A stretch of DNA of 64,000 nucleotides from Lineus longissimus (Eukaryota; Nemertea; Pilidiophora; Heteronemertea; Lineidae), in contig NC_088311.1 in the NCBI RefSeq assembly GCF_910592395.1, forward strand, positions 4,466,501-4,530,500. Reading direction: 5' to 3'. A model generated the notes under the pieces. The model worked only from the letters and a program-made list of their open reading frames with translations. It searched no databases and was not told the origin of the DNA. Positions 14,201-26,719 of the stretch are shown here, one piece after another. The translations under genes and the position numbers were made by a program. The number at the start of each line of letters is the position of its first letter. Position 1 is the stretch's first letter.

Positions 14201-17200
14201 GCACTGATAAGGTGGCAAAATTGATTGGGTCTTGTGATCAGCTGTTGTAGTGCCCATGTGTCTATCCTGTCTGTTTATATTGGTTGATAAGGACCATTTA
14301 TTATGAGCAGAGTTTGAATTGTTGTCTCTAATTTACAACACGTTGTCAGTGACTGAATCATTCGTGGATGTTGCCTATTAAAGTTCTACATTACAACCAA
14401 ATCCTCCCTGTCTATAATCCCACCTTCAAACTCCAAGTGTTCTGTCGTGGCGTTCTGACGTATTGTCAGTTTATTGTTGTGGGTCACCTGACTCTGGTTG
14501 TGATGTTCCTGCCCCCCAAACTTCCCGAACCGTCTTTGCATGATTTCATTCACATCCAATGATTCAACCAAGCTCTCATATTTATGGCAAGCCAAAGCGG
14601 AATTTATTCAAGACCGTGGAATTACTATTCAAGAAGTTAAATATATGTTCAAGACCAAAATATGTTCAATCCTGAATCAAATATTGTCAACCTTGAATCA
14701 AATATTGTCAACCTTGAATCAAATATTGTCAACCTTGAACAAAATATATTCAACCTTGAACAAAATATATTCAACCTTGAACAAAATATATTCAACCTTG
14801 AACAAAATATATTCAAGACTCACGTGACCATATTCAAGACGCACGTGACCACAAAAATTGATGACGTAGTTGCTCATGTTTTGATGCTTTACGGACTTTC
14901 CCGAACCCGCGTCCGGACTTTCCCGAACCCATGGTACTTGTGTTGCGTTTCGGAGCTCGAATTGTTCGCACGAGGTTTTGACACATGGTTGTACGCGTAC
15001 CTAGCCGCCTACACCTGACATGTACTGTAATCCTACACATCATGATATGGATGCCGAGTGAATGTCAGAGTCGATACATGTTTCACAGACATATCAGGCA
15101 AATTATAGGTTCAAAATGCGCAATGCCTGTCGTGAAACAAAACGCATCGGAAGTACCACAGATTCTACGCTCTACGTCATCAATTTTGTGGTCACGTGCG
15201 TCTTGAATATGGTCACGTGAGTCTTGAATATATTTTGTTCAAGGTTGAATATATTTTGTTCAAGGTTGGACATATTTTATTCAAGGTTGAACATATTTTA
15301 TTCAAGGTTGAACATATTTTATTCAAGGTTGAAAACATTTGATTCAAGGTTGAACATATTTTAGTCTTGAACATATATTTCCTTCTTGAACTTATATTTA
15401 ACTTCTTGAATGGTAATTCTAAAGTCTTGAATAAATTCCGCTTTGGCTTGCCATTCATATTCATTCAATTCGCAAACACATGCAGTTTGAAGTCAACCTC
15501 ATGAATCTGATTGTTGTGGCACACATGACCTGACTGTTTCTTACTCTTCCAGATGAAGCTATGATCATGTACATTAGTCGTGGCCTGCTCTCCTCATTGA
15601 CTGAAGCCAAGGAGGTGATGAAGACCATCGCGATGGAGAATGGGCGAATGGGACATAAAGTCATGATCAACACTTATGCTGTCATTGATGGTACGTAAAG
15701 GTGCCTGGGTTCGAATCTGTCAGGAGGTTTTGATAGTTCTAAACCTGTTCAGTCAATGTCTGTCTCCCTCAATATATGTCACCATCAGTTTAAAGTCTTA
15801 AAACATTCATGATTGCACTTCTGACTGTTGTTATTGTACTTTCAGATGGTAAACCAATAATGTATGAGAAAAGTTTCCTGCAAGATATCGCCGACCAGAA
15901 CTTTGCCAAGTATGATGTTCCAAGGTTCAATGTGATGCCAGTCATCGTAAGTATCAACTGAGTCATTGAAGACATTTCTTCGTTTAGATATAGTTCTGGT
16001 TACTTCAAGTTTTTTTAGTTGACCGGTGGCTCAGTGATCAGATCTGTGCCTGTTGATATTCAGCAACCCGGTTATTATATCATACATTGTGGAGATAACT
16101 CTCAGTCAAAGCTTTGGTTTTCCATCTCGTCACACAACAGCTCTTCATCTCTTCATGATTTGTGACTTTCAGAAAGGTGAAATGCTTGCAGTGAACACAA
16201 CCAGAGAGCTCAGTGCCAGTGTGGGCACGTTCTTTGCCCCCTTGAACAGGTCAACAATGGACCTGCCTCACTTCTCCCTGCCATATATCGATGCCGCTGG
16301 AAAAGGTAAGCATTGCAGACTCTTCAGCCCAGCTTTTGAGGTACTGATCTCTCAATTTGTCAATCAAATCAAAACTGATCCATTCATGGTAATACTCTGG
16401 ACTTAAACTATTACATTACATGGCTTAAATCTGAAAGAAAGTGTCAAGGTCACTATCAAGATTTACTACCTTTAAATGTTTGTCTCATTTCATTTTAATC
16501 TCAGTTTTGTTCAGTACGGTTTATATTCCCAATGTTTCAGGTCTAATCACGAGTATTACACAGCCGACTTTCTACAATGAGCATGTTATTGGCATCACTG
16601 GTATTGACCTTCACCTCGGTGACCTTGTCGAGGATGTAACGTATTATGATAATGATAGATCAGCTTATTCTTTCCTCATCAATACAGATGGTAAGTTTAT
16701 GAATGGTTTAACCTTTTTACGGACGGCCCCTGCTCTGAAATATTAACATGATGAAAATGGTATTGGAAGATGTGATCAAGAGCTTCATATCAGTTGGACA
16801 GATTTTACATGTCTTCTGTGTGATCTTTTTTATATATCAAGAACTCCTAATGATTGGTTAATCACCAGCCATGAGGAAGGAAAGATTCAATACTGTTCTT
16901 CAATGATTGACATTTCTTCTTAACAGGTTACATCATAATGCATCCATCAATGGCCCGTCCAGTCAACTCTGAACAGCAGCCAATGCACACAGACATCCAA
17001 CAATTTGAAAACTACCCTGGCTTCGACAAGATTCGCACATCAATGCTACTGTTGGACGAAGGGTTAGGGACACTTTACATTCCCCGGAATGAGACGTCTG
17101 AGAGTGTGTACCTGCCGGGGACAGGGGAGACAATCAAGGCCAAGTATCTGTGGAAGAGGGTGCCAGGTGGTGTTCCTGTCATTGTCTGTTTGAAGGTCAT

Positions 17201-20200
17201 GACGGAAGACTTGAAGCGGCGCGATCTGAAGAATGTCAGAAGTAAGTGGATGGTCTTGTTTTAATCACTTCCGCAAGCTCAGAAGTAGTTTTGAGCGACA
17301 TTTTAAGCCTACAAGGGAAGATTGGTGTGAGAAATTCGAATGTTAGTTATATGTTATTACTCTCAATAGAATTTCTTCGTTTACTGATGCTAAAGGAACT
17401 TTCTGTTGTCTTTTCTTTTCAGTTTCTGGTTCTCCCGACATGGTATCCTACAGGCTTGACATTTTACCATCAGACAAGAACTGCATGCATCTGAAAACTT
17501 TGTCCACACCAGGTAAGCTGATTTAACTGATAATGAATAATAAACTGTTTGTGTTGAATGCAACTTTACTTTGAGATGGAAGGCCCTTTAAAGTTTCCTG
17601 GTTAAAGCATTCAGTCTAGTGTGCTTGATTTTGTTTAGTATTAGAAATACTTAAAAAATTTTTCAAACCCTCTAATCTTTCCAGAAACAAGTACAATGTA
17701 TCTGTCGCCGACGAGTTTCATTGACCCCTTCAAACATCTGATGGAGACAGAGACAAAAAAGATGATACAAGGATACCTGGCCTACCTCAAGGATGAGACC
17801 AAACTCATTGCCAACCCCGGCCTCAAGACAGAGATACGTTGCGATGCTACAGCACTGGCCCGTATCAACAGTGTCTGGGTCAACCGGTATAAGATGAGCT
17901 ACTTGAATGATTATATTGTGCGGAGGTGAGATATCAATCTAATACACATACCTTGGTCTTTTTTCCTTGATTTAGTTCTTGATTTGAAGAAGATTATATT
18001 ACACCTTTTACCTTTTATCATTCTAATAAATCTCTTTTTTTACTCAAGATATGTGGCCACGCCAAGTGGTGTATTTAGGATGTACCCAGGGACCTTGATG
18101 CACAACAACTATGCTCCAGACAAACGACCATGGTACACCCGAGCGATGGAATACCCAGGAGATGTGACTTTGACAGCTCCTTATTTGGATGTGGGTGGAG
18201 CCGGATATATCGTCACTGTCAGTCATTCTATCTATGAGGGAAAGTAAGTTTGGCTGTTACTCTTCTTGTGTATCAATCTTGATAATACTGAGCCCTTCAT
18301 GGTTGTATCATGAGGCGAGACATAACCATTGTGTTGGGTTGGTCTATGTGCCTTGTCCTATGTCTGGGTATCTGCAACAGAAAGATTAAAGACGAAATTT
18401 ATCGACAGATATTTCTACCTGAAGTTCTGACTTTGTGCTTTCTTCTATTTCAGAGCTGCATCCATGCATACGCCTGATGACCGGGTAGTTGCCATCATGG
18501 GGATCGACTTCACATTGAGGTTCATGTACAAGCTTCTGATCGATGCCATGCCAAACTGTGGACATTCAGAAATAAGGTAAGAGACCTCATCTCCAATGAC
18601 CCTCTTCTAAAATATGCCATTAATGGACTTGATCCAAATCTGAATCTTAATGCAGATAAAGCATGATATACAGTATTGCATGTTTTGCTGTCTGTGACTC
18701 TAATACTTTGCCATTGGTGTGTAACCGTTACCAATTAAAATTTTCCATTGCAGATGCTTTGTGTTCGATGACAAGGGCTACCTGATTGCCCATCCTGGCC
18801 TGATTGAGCCAAATGGCAAGGGTCCTGTCGAGATGCAGCACATCACACACATGGAACCACTGGTGGCAAATGATATCCTCAATCACCGCCACTTTGTCAA
18901 GAAGACGCTGTGTAATGGTTACAGCGATAGGAAGATACAGAGATATTATCACGTAAGTTCATCTCTTGACATACGAAAGACCAATTAAGTGAAGGTTTGG
19001 TTTTAGGATCGGACCAAGTAAGTCAACCCAGCCAGCATTTAACTTACCAAAAACCTACTGGAGCCAAAGGTGGACTGCAGTGAAGAAAAAGACATTGCTG
19101 CTTCATCTCATCTTTGTCTAATTCTGATCTTTGTCATCTATTAACTTTCAGTTCAATACGAGCCTGGAGGGCGTCCTGACCAACCTCGTCCATGGTGAAC
19201 ACTGTGCCAAGTACCAGATCACAAGCATTCCTGGAACCAATACCTTCCTTGGTATCGTCAATCAGACTTGCAATATGATCACAGCGTTCTGTCCCTGTAG
19301 CATGGTCAGTATACACACATCTATAAGTTTTCTGTTATCAAATTTGCTGAAAATGTGGGGCTGAACCTTCATTGAAAACTTTTATTTGATATGGAGCACT
19401 TATTAGCTTGTTTGGTAAACATCTCCCAATATCTGGAGAAACAGTTGTTTCATTTAAAAGACTTGAGAAGAATCTTTGATTTCTTGTTGTAACGTTATTC
19501 TTGACTTTTCTGCCCAGGTTGATCGTCTGTGTCTGAACTGCCACCGCATGGAGCAGAGTGAATGCGAGTGTCCGTGCGAGTGCCCACTTGAAATGAACTT
19601 CTGTACGGGTAGTCTCCTCAATGAGGAGAATCGCAACCCCAGCTGCCCGATGTATCCCGAGGAGGCAGCCCTGCAAGTTGTCCCATCCAAAGTCAGCGAG
19701 GGATTGCCCCAGTGTTATAAACCTCACTGTGAGGATCGGAGGACCAAGGAGTAAGTTTGATATATTTTCGAATTCCTGTGAATTTTTGTGAATTCCGCAT
19801 AAAGGAGGTAAAATTGCAAACACAAGTAGCTCAAATGCTTAAAAATAGGCCTTACAGTATGATGAAGTTTACTTACATATCTGCAACCATTTCTAATTGA
19901 ACTTTTTTCTTTCAGTGAATGTTTTGGTGTCATTGACTGTGAATGGTGCCAGAGAGACAGTGATGGTGAAACACCACTGATGGAACCCTACTGTGCCACA
20001 CAGAGAGTCTGCTTCGGTGGAGTCTATGGGGCACCCTCACCATATAGAGATGAAATCAAATGTGAGTAGGCTTTTTCTCAGTTGGAATAAACTATTAGAG
20101 TAGTTGGATTCATTTATGTTTTAGTATGATTTCTCAAGTGACAATTACGAGGCATCAGCATCAGTATCTAGTATTCAGAACAGAATCCCTGGCTGCGTTT

Positions 20201-21176
20201 TACTTACTATGTTTTCTAACCGATATTGTTTTGCATTCCAGTACTTGCTCAACAAGATGAACAGCACTCGGTGCGGACGACCCCTGTCGGACCAGTCGCT
20301 GGAGGCATCATGGGATGCTTCCTGGTCCTGGCGCTGGCTGTCTACTGCTACCGCCATCATGTTCATCGTAATAATCATCAGTATATCACGTCGATACCCG
20401 ATACGGGGGTTCGCATGTCGCAGCTCGATAATGAACAAGAGGATATTGAACCTCATGAGGAGCCTGGGTCAGGTAAGACATACAACATGGATTTCCTTCT
20501 TACTGCAATTGGAGGTCATTCAATACTGAATGAAGTCAATGGAAAACGCACAGTGCAGTTGCATGTAACACCTTGAATAATTACGTACATGTCCATTTTG
20601 TCCTAAAAACATTCTACATGTGTTGTACATTTCTTCTTGAGCATTTTAAAAACGATCTTGTTTTGTGGGAAGATAGCAGCTTTCTATCCCTGTCACATGT
20701 ACATTGATGAACATCGAAACTGAAGCTGCAAATAATCATTCATCTTCTTCGTTTCAGGTCACACCAACATAGTGCTCGCATCATTTGAAAACGCTGCGAG
20801 TATTTCACCCTACAGAGTAAACACCATGTACCGGCGGCCGACCACGGGAGACAGTGATCATGGTTACAGCACCATGACACCTCACGAGGACAGTGAACAA
20901 GCTAGCACAACATGTATAGAACCTTTAATAGTTGGAAAGGACAGATATAAACCTTCTGCATACATTTCCAAAGCTCCCGCAATACCACCGCCTCCGTCTA
21001 GTGGCACCCGGCGGAGTCGGAGCCCCACGCCACCGCAGACGAGGCTCCCTACTCATCACACCGTTATTCCTGAGCAACATGCGATAGGACCCATGACAGT
21101 TTTACCTGAGTCTTCCCATCACAACCCCCATCATGTTATAGCCAATGTCCAGGTTCACATGGTGGATACGCACTGA
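4777..21176 (+). CDS. CACHD1: CACHD1, VWFA and Cache domain-containing protein (5'-partial, 21 exons)
   Basis: Exons: 4777-4988, 8183-8289, 12261-12402, 12975-13119, 13288-13423, 13663-13749, 15553-15690, 15846-15946, 16173-16305, 16541-16690, 16927-17241, 17423-17512, 17685-17925, 18049-18243, 18454-18576, 18754-18952, 19152-19304, 19518-19750, 19916-20061, 20242-20472, 20758-21176. They sum to 3696 nt, 1231 codons plus stop, with all introns GT-AG and all phases matching. The protein follows vertebrate CACHD1 (about 1274 residues) from the N-terminal VWA-associated region to the extreme C-terminus, including [17 protein letters not shown], the Cys-rich [11 protein letters not shown] and the final H-x-VD tail. 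Known role: alpha2delta-like type I surface protein that modulates T-type calcium channels and has been linked to Wnt co-receptors. The signal peptide exon is missing from the window. Confidence 0.96.
4989..8182 (+). other. CACHD1 intron 1 of the visible model
   Basis: The 3.2-kb intron has donor GTAAGT and acceptor TTCTTCTTCAG. I see no gene in it. It holds a 19-bp perfect tandem duplication at about 5364-5401 (GGTACTTCATATTTTGTC-type unit) and a short direct repeat GATGAAAGCCCGAA near 6056 and 6101, neither of which I can assign to an element. Confidence 0.7.
8290..12260 (+). other. CACHD1 intron 2 of the visible model
   Basis: The 4.0-kb intron has donor GTAAGT and acceptor CTCTTTTCAG. 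Apart from the inverted-repeat element at 10764-11157 I recognise nothing in it. Open frames are short and in both orientations. Confidence 0.7.
10764..11157. mobile_element. 394-bp inverted-repeat MITE in CACHD1 intron 2
   Basis: Left arm 10764-10868 and right arm about 11054-11157 are inverted copies about 105 bp long and nearly identical. Both start AATACTTGACTTGCC and run through GCAGCGCCACTCGCGGACAA to GCTGCGCATGC. The ~185-bp centre is unrelated between the halves and has no long open frame. The outermost bases sit next to TA on both sides (gTA and TTA), compatible with a TA target duplication of the Tc1/mariner type, but the boundary is ambiguous by a base or two. The size and lack of coding capacity indicate a non-autonomous element. 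Confidence 0.8.
12261..15946 (+). CDS. CACHD1: CACHD1 exons encoding the VWA domain
   Basis: Six exons (12261-12402 to 15846-15946) encode visible residues about 107-356. After the conserved KWQYF and PAHNF motifs, the VWA core begins with a beta strand running into DHGNS (about residues 173-177), the D-x-G-x-S MIDAS-type motif that reads DHGAS in vertebrates. Later strands are MIMYISRG and [10 protein letters not shown]. The domain ends at the helix [17 protein letters not shown]. In alpha2delta proteins the MIDAS binds a divalent cation needed for channel interaction; here that is inferred from homology. Intron 6, between 13749 and 15553, is occupied largely by a foldback mobile element. 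Confidence 0.93.
14666..14812. repeat. 21-bp tandem array in left foldback arm (7 copies)
   Basis: Seven head-to-tail 21-bp units of the form TCAACCTTGAATCAAATATTG. The first three are of the ATCAAATATTG type and the last four of the ACAAAATATAT type. Because 21 is a multiple of three, the array also reads as a repetitive seven-residue open frame; this is an artefact and not a gene. Confidence 0.92.
15238..15363. repeat. 21-bp tandem array in right foldback arm (6 copies)
   Basis: Six units of the same 21-bp repeat in reverse orientation (TTCAAGGTTGAACATATTTTA type). The dominant variants differ from those in the left arm, although the flanking arm sequence is well matched. Confidence 0.92.
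16173..18952 (+). CDS. CACHD1: CACHD1 exons encoding the tandem Cache region
   Basis: Eight exons (16173-16305 to 18754-18952) encode visible residues about 357-838. The segment contains the Cache/PAS-like extracellular fold: [14 protein letters not shown] followed by EDVTYY, then [15 protein letters not shown] second repeat-like half has [74 protein letters not shown] and [10 protein letters not shown]. These are close to the vertebrate strings in the same order. Cache domains are usually extracellular small-molecule sensors; no ligand residue can be assigned from sequence alone. Confidence 0.93.
19152..21176 (+). CDS. CACHD1: CACHD1 exons encoding Cys-rich stalk, transmembrane helix and cytoplasmic tail
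   Basis: Five exons encode visible residues about 839-1231. The stalk (about 890-1015) is Cys-rich, with [19 protein letters not shown] and later [11 protein letters not shown] and CFGGV. A single hydrophobic helix follows at about 1030-1052 ([19 protein letters not shown]) and then basic, His-rich residues, giving type I topology. The tail of about 180 residues contains [10 protein letters not shown], nearly identical to the vertebrate [10 protein letters not shown], and a Pro-rich stretch. It ends QVHMVDTH then TGA at 21174-21176. The tail is less conserved than the ectodomain. Confidence 0.94.
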
Positions 21177-24100
21177 TCATTGCAATAACTCGGAATTCAG
21201 GATTTGAACTACTGTGCAGTCAATACTCGGATCCTTTCAATAGATCCTAACAATTGAGATTCCCATGAGGAACTATGGATAGTGGATGCCTCTTATCCAT
21301 GAATAATGGATTGGAAAATTCAGGGTCGTGGAAATCTTCCTGTGTAATGCCGTTGTGTACGTTCTGGACACTTGGAGATTTTCTGCAGTAACAGGATAGA
21401 CTTCCTATAAATGCGCAGCACAATCTGTGTTCACAAGTGTGGTTTTCAACAGTTTTGAGTCACAAATCAGAAGCCTTCGAATCTTTGTTTCCGGTCACAT
21501 GACATGATTGTGCTCTCCTTCTTTCAAGGAGACAGACGGAAGAGGTGAATTGGTCATCCATACGTTATTTTGGCTTCAGTAGCCTCATGGTAAATCAGCC
21601 CAAATAAGGAAGGCAGGTTGTATCTCAAATGATGTTATGGAGAGGCCTGGTCTGTCATCTTGAAAGATGGAACAGGTTTCTTGTCTCGACTGGGATATGC
21701 TGTGTTATGTACAATCAATTTTATTACGTGTAGGACTATCAGGGTATTATTTGTTGTGTTCAAACAGTCATCGAGAAACAGCAGACAAGCTGTGTGTTGG
21801 CCAGTGCAAGATCTAGGGCATGGGGGGGTTCGCAGGCTGGTTTTTTCGGTGCTTGCAAAAATCACCAGGTCTTGGATGTCTAGATGTAATCTTTAAATGC
21901 AGTGCATTACTTAAAGTTTCAACTTGACTATTCTCAAGTCAGCGGGATTCCTCTTTCATTGTGTGTAATGGTTGCTGACCTGGAGGAAAATCTTATCGAA
22001 TTTATAACTTATTGAAAATACACAATTAACTAACCTAAATTAGGGTTCAGTTTCTCTCCTGATTACTCACTGATGAAATTTACTTCATCACAACGACAAT
22101 ATAGTTAGTAGTGCCATAAACCGGACAGTGTATATAGGACAAATTTCATGGGTCTTGTTTGTACATGTGTGTGACCATGTGTATATGGAATGTAGAATGT
22201 GCTGTTGAGGTGTCCATTCATGAAATCAGCTAGGGGGGAATTTGAGGATAACTTACTGAAGTACAGTAAATTGTCTTTTAAGTCGGCATCTGTAAGTAAT
22301 TGAGCGCCACTGTGCATGATTCTCATGCAAAAGTACTGAGATTTTGGGGTTTGTAGTATTTCAGTCTTGCGAAACAGTATTTACATACATGTACCAGATT
22401 GGTGCAAAAAAACTGACGAAACAATATACTTTTTGTGTCATATTCGCACCAATTTGATGGGGAGGTCATGCAGTTTCAAAAACACTTGTAAAATATCTTT
22501 TCTACCTCACTTGTGTTCAGTATTTATATTCATGGGCAAGGGGACTCCAGACTAGTTTTGCGAATTTTCTCAGAACTGAGTCTGTTTCAGTGTTCAGAAT
22601 AATTTTGGAAATGTCTAAAATTTGATACTTCAGTGTGAATATTTAGGTTGCAAGGTTACCTACTTCCATTTTTAGGCCCAGATTATTAGGCCAATAAGCA
22701 GGCCTGTGAGGAGTCGAACTCAAGTTGGCCCTGAAGACAAGACGACCTATTAGCTTCAAATCGCAGTATTCATTAAAAAAATGATGCGTTGAAACAACAA
22801 TGTGGTCATTATGACAAGAAATCAGTGAAAATTAGAGTCTGATGATAAAGAAATCGACAGAGTAGCATTAATTTGTACAAATGCACAGCAAATTTATCAT
22901 TCACCAGCATTTGCAGAGTTCGTACAATTGCCATTCTGACAACCCACAGTTGGGGTTATTTGCTGGCAACTTCATAACTGATTGACCTTAACCTAGGAGT
23001 ATTAAAATATTGAGCCTGAAATCAAAGTATTCATTTTCTCAGCAACTTGAGGGAATTTGTCCACCACTTTTGCAGCTATGATAATGACGAGTTTTTGTGG
23101 GGCATTGTTCATATATAATACATGTGTGCTGGTAAAATATTGATTATGAAATTTGGCTTCTACATGAACGGCCAAGTATTTGCTACAAGTTTGTATCAGG
23201 TGGTGATCGTTGGTTACGTCAAATACTTCGGCTTTTTTCCGTCCCTAGGTAAGCTATAAAATGCTTGAATGTACGCAACGTGAAGGCATAAGGAAATTCA
23301 TGTGCTAATCATATAGTTTATATATCATTTATACATCTGTCAAAATTTCATGCACTCGTCTCCAGCAGAAAGGGTTTAAATCCACCAAGAAGTCAATTCT
23401 TGGCGCAGTGACGGAGTCCTGTAACATAGAAAACTGGCATGATGTAACCAATGGTCACTACCTCTGTTGGTATCATGATTGATCTGAAGATTGATACAAG
23501 TTGGCGATAGTGTTTTGGAAGTACTAGTAGATGAACAGTTGTACTTACCCATACATGTCAGTGAGCAGGAAATCTCAGTACTTATGTACTGACAGGGCAT
23601 TGAGATTATTCCAAGTTGAAAATTTTTTCTCATTCCAATTACTTAAGTTGTGCAAATGTACTTCAAATTGTAATGTACAATATTTTAAGGTACTTAGGAT
23701 TCTGACAATCATCCATCATGACCATTACAAGTCAACACAAACAGGGTCCATTCAGCATCTATACTATACCATCAGTGATTTCCACATCGATTTGAGTTGG
23801 GTAGATTCCAATTTTCTAATGAAGTACATAAATATTCATGCAGACTTTGAGATATTTTGACATTATGTCATGAAAAAAGGCAGCAAATAGAGCTGGCATC
23901 TTCATTCAGCAACTACAGTATGGGTCACTGAGGCTGGGGGATTACACCTTTTAAGAAAATAGCGTGGGAGTCACTGACTGTTGTGTTTTAGTTGTACTTT
24001 GTTGCCATTACATGTATGTCTTGAACGTCATCAGTTTTGGAGTTGACAACTGAAGTCATTTGCACCGTAGTTTGGGTGTCTCATGCCGGGTAGCTCTACT

Positions 24101-26719
24101 TATTCCAGTAATATCCAATGATAGGTGATCAGAATCAATGTACTTGTAATGTGATCAAGTCTATATCTACATTGTTGAACCAAATAAGATGAACACTATC
24201 TATGTGTATTGCACATGGGGATTTGGTTTAGTTGGATTGAAACCATCTGTATATTATGACGGGCGTGCAGACTTGTTCATATTTGCTCAATTTAGCATAC
24301 ATGCACCAATTCTGTGGTGATCTTATTATACATACACAATGTCATATGTATACAAAACTATAAGTTATCTTTATATATGTATATATCTATAATGTGAATG
24401 ATTGATTATATGGTAGTGTTTGTTCATTGGTGTGTCTTAGACAAATGGCTTTTAACCACTGTTCTTATTTTCCTGCCTTGGAAACTATGAGATAAAGACA
24501 AAACAGAAATGCTTCAGGCTAAATTTTAGCTCTTCCCATGCAGTGTTTGTTGAGACAACCAACAACTCCAGTTTGGTGTCAGTTAATTTACGAAAATAAC
24601 TACGTACAACTTGGTGAAAATTTGCCATTTTACCATTATCTAGAAAGTTGATTTACCAAACTCGTCTTGTCCATAATGTCACACCAGCTCTGTGCGGTAA
24701 CCTAAGGTCCTAGGTCTATAAACCTGTTTCAGACATGTTGTGCACAAAATGTCAACAGAAGAATGGGGTCAGTTGCATATTTTTGGTAGAGAAAGAGCCC
24801 TATTTTGGGACTGGGAAGAGTTTATTATATGTTTTATATATATAGCTGCTTACTACTCCCTGCCACTACAGCCGATAACTTTTCCATCTGCCTAATTAAC
24901 ATGAATTATAGGTTAAATTCTGAAATTTTAAATCTATGATTGATACAATATGTATTGGACAAATCATTGATTATGTGAACATTTGTTACAGAGTTCATCA
25001 GCTCAACCGGGTAGGGCTGTGGGGATGATGGGTGATGCTCTCTTGGCCAGGTTTGGATTCGATTGTCCCTCACTTTTCACACTTAACGTTTTTCACACTA
25101 ATACATGTTTGTCAGGAAGATCCAGCAGGTTTGCTCTTTGATTCATGATGCACTCTAAGAGGTGACAGGATAATCCCTGTATGCATGGTCCAAGTAGGAT
25201 AGTGAGTGATGTAATGCACTTCCTCTCCCTCCTTGTATAAGGCCTTCAAACATGACACTCTCATTCTAGTTACAAAGTGTAAACATGACATGTGAAATGA
25301 CCTTGTAAGTCTAGTCTCAAAGTAAATTTGGCTGGATTCTACTTGTAGTGCGTACCAAGTAATGGAAAACTAGGGAGTTTCTCGTTTCTCGTTCTTCTGA
25401 GGTGAATGAAAATGAAAATCTTGTGGATCTTTCTTGTAATGTTTTGTTCATCTTGCCATTTCTAGTCATGTGATACTGTCACTTTCACATTCAGGCATGT
25501 GAAGAAATTTGTAGATATTTGTACATAAATGAAACATGGCAGGTAATGTCTGTGCTACTTTGTAAAAAGAATTATCATTTGCTTTGGGCCTTGGCTGAGT
25601 TCTTTGGACTTGGTTCTGTTTCCAGTTCCAAAAATGTTTCTTGCATTTTGAAACAGTTGAGTCCTGGTAGCATTTTAATGATAGGTAGGATGTAATGATT
25701 CTGTGTTTATGTCAGGGTCACCAAATCTGAATGCTTCACTGCTCCTTTAATAAAAGGAGGAGTACATGTATAACAAACATTATGTTGTTTGAATAATATT
25801 TATAACTTACGTTGCCAGGGTTTTTATTGTTCTTGACAGAAATTATCAGTGTGTGTAATATACCCTGGGGACTGGGTTAGGTATTGGTCACATAATTATA
25901 ATCATCCATGACACGTCAAAGTGAGCAAAGATTATTGCGTTGTAAATATTTTGTTAAATATTTTGCGGGAACAACTGGATTCCTGTTGCTGTGTTTTTCA
26001 TGACATTTTGAGTAAAATGCTCACAATCATTTTCACGCGACATTGAAATTTTCATGGAGCATAGTCCTGAAAGTGTACTTCATATTTCATGGAAATTGTC
26101 GATCATAGTTTTTTCCTTATTACATGTACCACCAGCAGTTGTTAGACAATCATTTTTTATGACCTATAGCAATTAAATGTATGACGGGGAAGTCACAGCA
26201 ATTTGTTAGAATCTCCTTCTAAAGCTTTGTTTCAAGTTCTCAAGGGTGAGACCAAAGACTGATTACTCAAAGACTGATTTAAGACAAAACGTTAGAAGAA
26301 TATCACACAAAGGTTGCACAATACTCATTTTGACTCTGTAGTTGTTCACAAAATCTTTCCTCTGTGTTTATACAGTCTGTCATTGTATTGTCAGTTGATA
26401 CTACTGTATGTTGAAGTTGTGTTTCTCATAGACTGGTATTTTGTAAAAGTAGTGTCAGAATTTTGTATAAAATATGTCAAGATTAAAATTGTGTCTGATT
26501 TTCTTCTTTCTTCTTCCATACATGGTCCAGGGTTGGCGGGCCCGTTTGCATTTTCGCCACTTGCGAATGCTGCACATGAGTGGCAAATGTAAAACTATGT
26601 CTGGCTAAAAATTCAATTCAATTTGAATTGCCATGATTTGGCGAGAGAGTAATAGTGTTGTGTGAAAATTGATCAAAGTCTATCAAAAAGATCCACTTCC
26701 ACACCAGGGAACGGTCGTT
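21177..26719 (+). other. CACHD1 3' UTR and intergenic sequence
   Basis: No coding sequence is recognisable in these 5.5 kb. The sequence is AT-rich with many ATTTA, TGTA and ACATGTACATG-type strings, as in long 3' UTRs. An AATAAA at 25749-25754 is one candidate polyadenylation signal, but where the transcript really ends cannot be told. A GGGGGGG-bearing patch at about 21818 resembles a dispersed-repeat fragment also seen near 1020; I could not define its ends. Confidence 0.5.

Larger units (their letters stand above)
14583..15454. mobile_element. foldback element with subrepeat-bearing inverted arms, CACHD1 intron 6
   Basis: Left arm about 14583-14869 and right arm 15172-15454 are inverted copies of roughly 285 bp. 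The outer ends read ATGGCAAGCCAAAGCGGAAT, and the inner ends read CACGTGACCAC then TGATGACGTAG. Each arm contains an array of 21-bp direct repeats. The ~300-bp centre has no long reading frame but contains a short direct repeat of CGGACTTTCCCGAACCC. A 7-bp direct repeat TCATATT flanks the element exactly (14576-14582 and 15455-15461), which marks a target-site duplication. The structure is that of a foldback (FB/TU/Galileo-like) DNA transposon without its transposase. Confidence 0.88.

Noticed and set aside
14540-14827. Open frame of repeated seven-residue units (TLNQILS type), with similar frames at 14662-15018 and 15213-15464
   Set aside because: It is produced by the 21-bp tandem array in the foldback arms and is open in more than one frame; not a protein.
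15700-15730. B-box-like GGTTCGAATCT suggesting a tRNA-derived SINE
   Set aside because: The matching A-box position falls inside a CACHD1 exon and no element boundary is visible; chance match.
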